Positions 6,682 to 7,686 of a DNA stretch of 7,686 bases are shown piece by piece. The position numbers and the translations under genes were made by a program. Positions within the stretch are counted from its first letter, which is position 1; each line of letters opens with the position of its first letter. The notes beneath the pieces are model-generated. The model worked only from the letters and a program-made list of their open reading frames with translations, was not told the origin of the DNA and did not search any database. Source of the stretch: Candidatus Woesearchaeota archaeon (lineage in GTDB: Archaea > Nanobdellota > Nanobdellia > Woesearchaeales > SM23-78); contig DRSY01000006.1 in assembly GCA_011372335.1 (NCBI GenBank), positions 1 through 7,686 on the forward strand, written 5' to 3'.

Positions 6682-7686
6682 TTAACCAAACAAATCATCT
6701 TCCAATATTTTTTTGATTTTTAATTCAATAGAAAGGGGTAGGATAAGGGTAATATCTCTTGTTCTTCCAAACCTGCCTTTAGATATCACCTTAGCATTTA
6801 TTATACCAAGCATGTCAAGTTCAGCAATAACATCTGATATTCTTCTCTGGGTGAGAGGTCTTAAGCCTATGTTATTACATAACTGCCTGTATGTGTCATA
6901 AACATCTCCTGTTTGTATAAACTTGTTTTTTGATTTGTTTTTGTTCAGAATGATTGAATAAAGGGTTGCTTGGAATTGTTTTGGTTGATTCCTCACAATC
7001 TCTATAATTCTGTCTCGTTCAATAGTGTCTTCGGCTTCATCAATATCTTTCATTGTTATTTTTTTATTCCCTTTTCTCTCTGCTAATTCCCCAGCGACCC
7101 TTAATAATTCAAGAGCTCTTCGCGCGTCCCCGTGCTCTCTGGCTGCGTAAGCCGCACATTTCTGAATAACACCTTCAGCTAACACACCTTCTTTAAATGC
7201 TTCTGCTGCTCTTTTTCTAAGAATGTCTTGAAGCTGAACAGCATTGTAAGGAGGGAATATTACTTCTTCTTCACTAAGAGAGCTTTTCACCCGAGGGTCT
7301 AAGTTATTAGAAAAAACCAGGTCGTTACTTATACCAACAATAGAAATTTGTGAGTTCTTTAATTCAGAGGTTAGCCTTGTAAGATTATATATGATAGCAT
7401 CCCCTGCTTTTTTCACGAGTTGATCTATTTCATCAAGTATTAGAATTATTATTCTTTTTTCATCACCTAGTGCTTGTAAGAAAAGATTATAGACTTCATC
7501 GGTGGGTAAACCTGTGGGGGGAATCTCTTTTCCGAATTCTCTAGCTAATTGCGCGACAAGCCTGTACTCTGTATCTGCTATCTTGCTCAGTTTGCAATTA
7601 AGGTATATTGTTTTTATTTCTACATTGTTTTGCTTTGCTACTTCAAGAAGTTTTTTTGTTGTGTGCCTCACACATACTGTTTTTCC
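6682..7686 (-). CDS. cdc6: Orc1/Cdc6 replication initiator, AAA+ ATPase (5' end cut by window edge)
   Basis: The visible 334 residues begin with G-K-T-V-C-V, the last part of the Walker A loop (GKTGTGKT in the family). The first roughly 60 residues of a normal protein of about 400 are thus outside the window. Numbering from the first visible residue, Walker B is IIILILDEID with D85-E86, sensor 1 is ISIVGISND (114-122), and the sensor 2 region is GDARRALELL (186-195). A C-terminal winged-helix domain for origin DNA binding covers about 250-320 (LTQRRISDVIAELDMLGII). The protein binds origin sequences in its ATP form and helps recruit the MCM helicase. An in-frame GTG at 7669-7671 is not the start, because it lies downstream of Walker A. 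The gene is followed by DP1 and DP2 on the same strand, as in Pyrococcus, where orc1/cdc6 lies beside the origin. Confidence 0.96.
   Translation of the reverse strand, partial: GKTVCVRHTTKKLLEVAKQNNVEIKTIYLNCKLSKIADTEYRLVAQLAREFGKEIPPTGLPTDEVYNLFLQALGDEKRIIILILDEIDQLVKKAGDAIIYNLTRLTSELKNSQISIVGISNDLVFSNNLDPRVKSSLSEEEVIFPPYNAVQLQDILRKRAAEAFKEGVLAEGVIQKCAAYAAREHGDARRALELLRVAGELAERKGNKKITMKDIDEAEDTIERDRIIEIVRNQPKQFQATLYSIILNKNKSKNKFIQTGDVYDTYRQLCNNIGLRPLTQRRISDVIAELDMLGIINAKVISKGRFGRTRDITLILPLSIELKIKKILEDDLFG

Noticed and set aside
7669..7671. GTG as the start of the Orc1/Cdc6 gene
   Set aside because: It lies after G-K-T of Walker A. The frame is open to the window edge, so the true start is outside.

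Overview
This window is a compact piece of an archaeal chromosome. The evidence is a two-subunit family D DNA polymerase (DP1 and DP2), an Orc1/Cdc6 initiator, the beta subunit of archaeal initiation factor aIF2, and archaeal TATA boxes of the TTTATAAA/TTTATATA type. PolD argues against a crenarchaeote (Thermoproteota sensu stricto). AT-rich DNA, tight spacing and an archaeal SpoIIM-type membrane protein would fit a DPANN-like lineage such as Woesearchaeota, but that placement is an impression, not shown by the sequence.

Layout, left to right. Bases 1-527 (minus) hold a SpoIIM/DUF95-like integral membrane protein whose C-terminus runs off the left edge; I read it directly from the sequence. 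Bases 528-705 are a divergent promoter region with one TATA box per direction. Bases 706-1396 (plus) hold a two-gene unit, aIF2 beta followed after one base by an acylphosphatase. Bases 1397-1525 are a convergent gap with a T-tract and a small repeat. Bases 1526-7686 (minus) hold the replication block: orc1/cdc6 (5' end cut by the right edge inside Walker A), then DP1, then DP2, with DP1 and DP2 overlapping by 4 bases.

The replication genes work together: Orc1/Cdc6 marks the origin and helps load the helicase, and DP1 (proofreading nuclease) plus DP2 (polymerase) form the replicative PolD. By analogy with the Pyrococcus orc1-DP1-DP2 cluster, the replication origin probably lies just beyond the right edge, upstream of orc1/cdc6.

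No mobile element, CRISPR array, intein, tRNA or rRNA is visible, and I see no novel multi-gene system. The most notable point is in the DP2 active site: the residue expected to be the conserved Asn of the N-C-D-G-D signature is Asp (D944-C-D-G-D948). This gives the three-aspartate pattern used by multisubunit RNA polymerases. Smaller points are a PIP-box-like DP2 C-terminus, an Asp-to-Glu change in DP1 nuclease motif II, and a probably leaderless SpoIIM-like gene.
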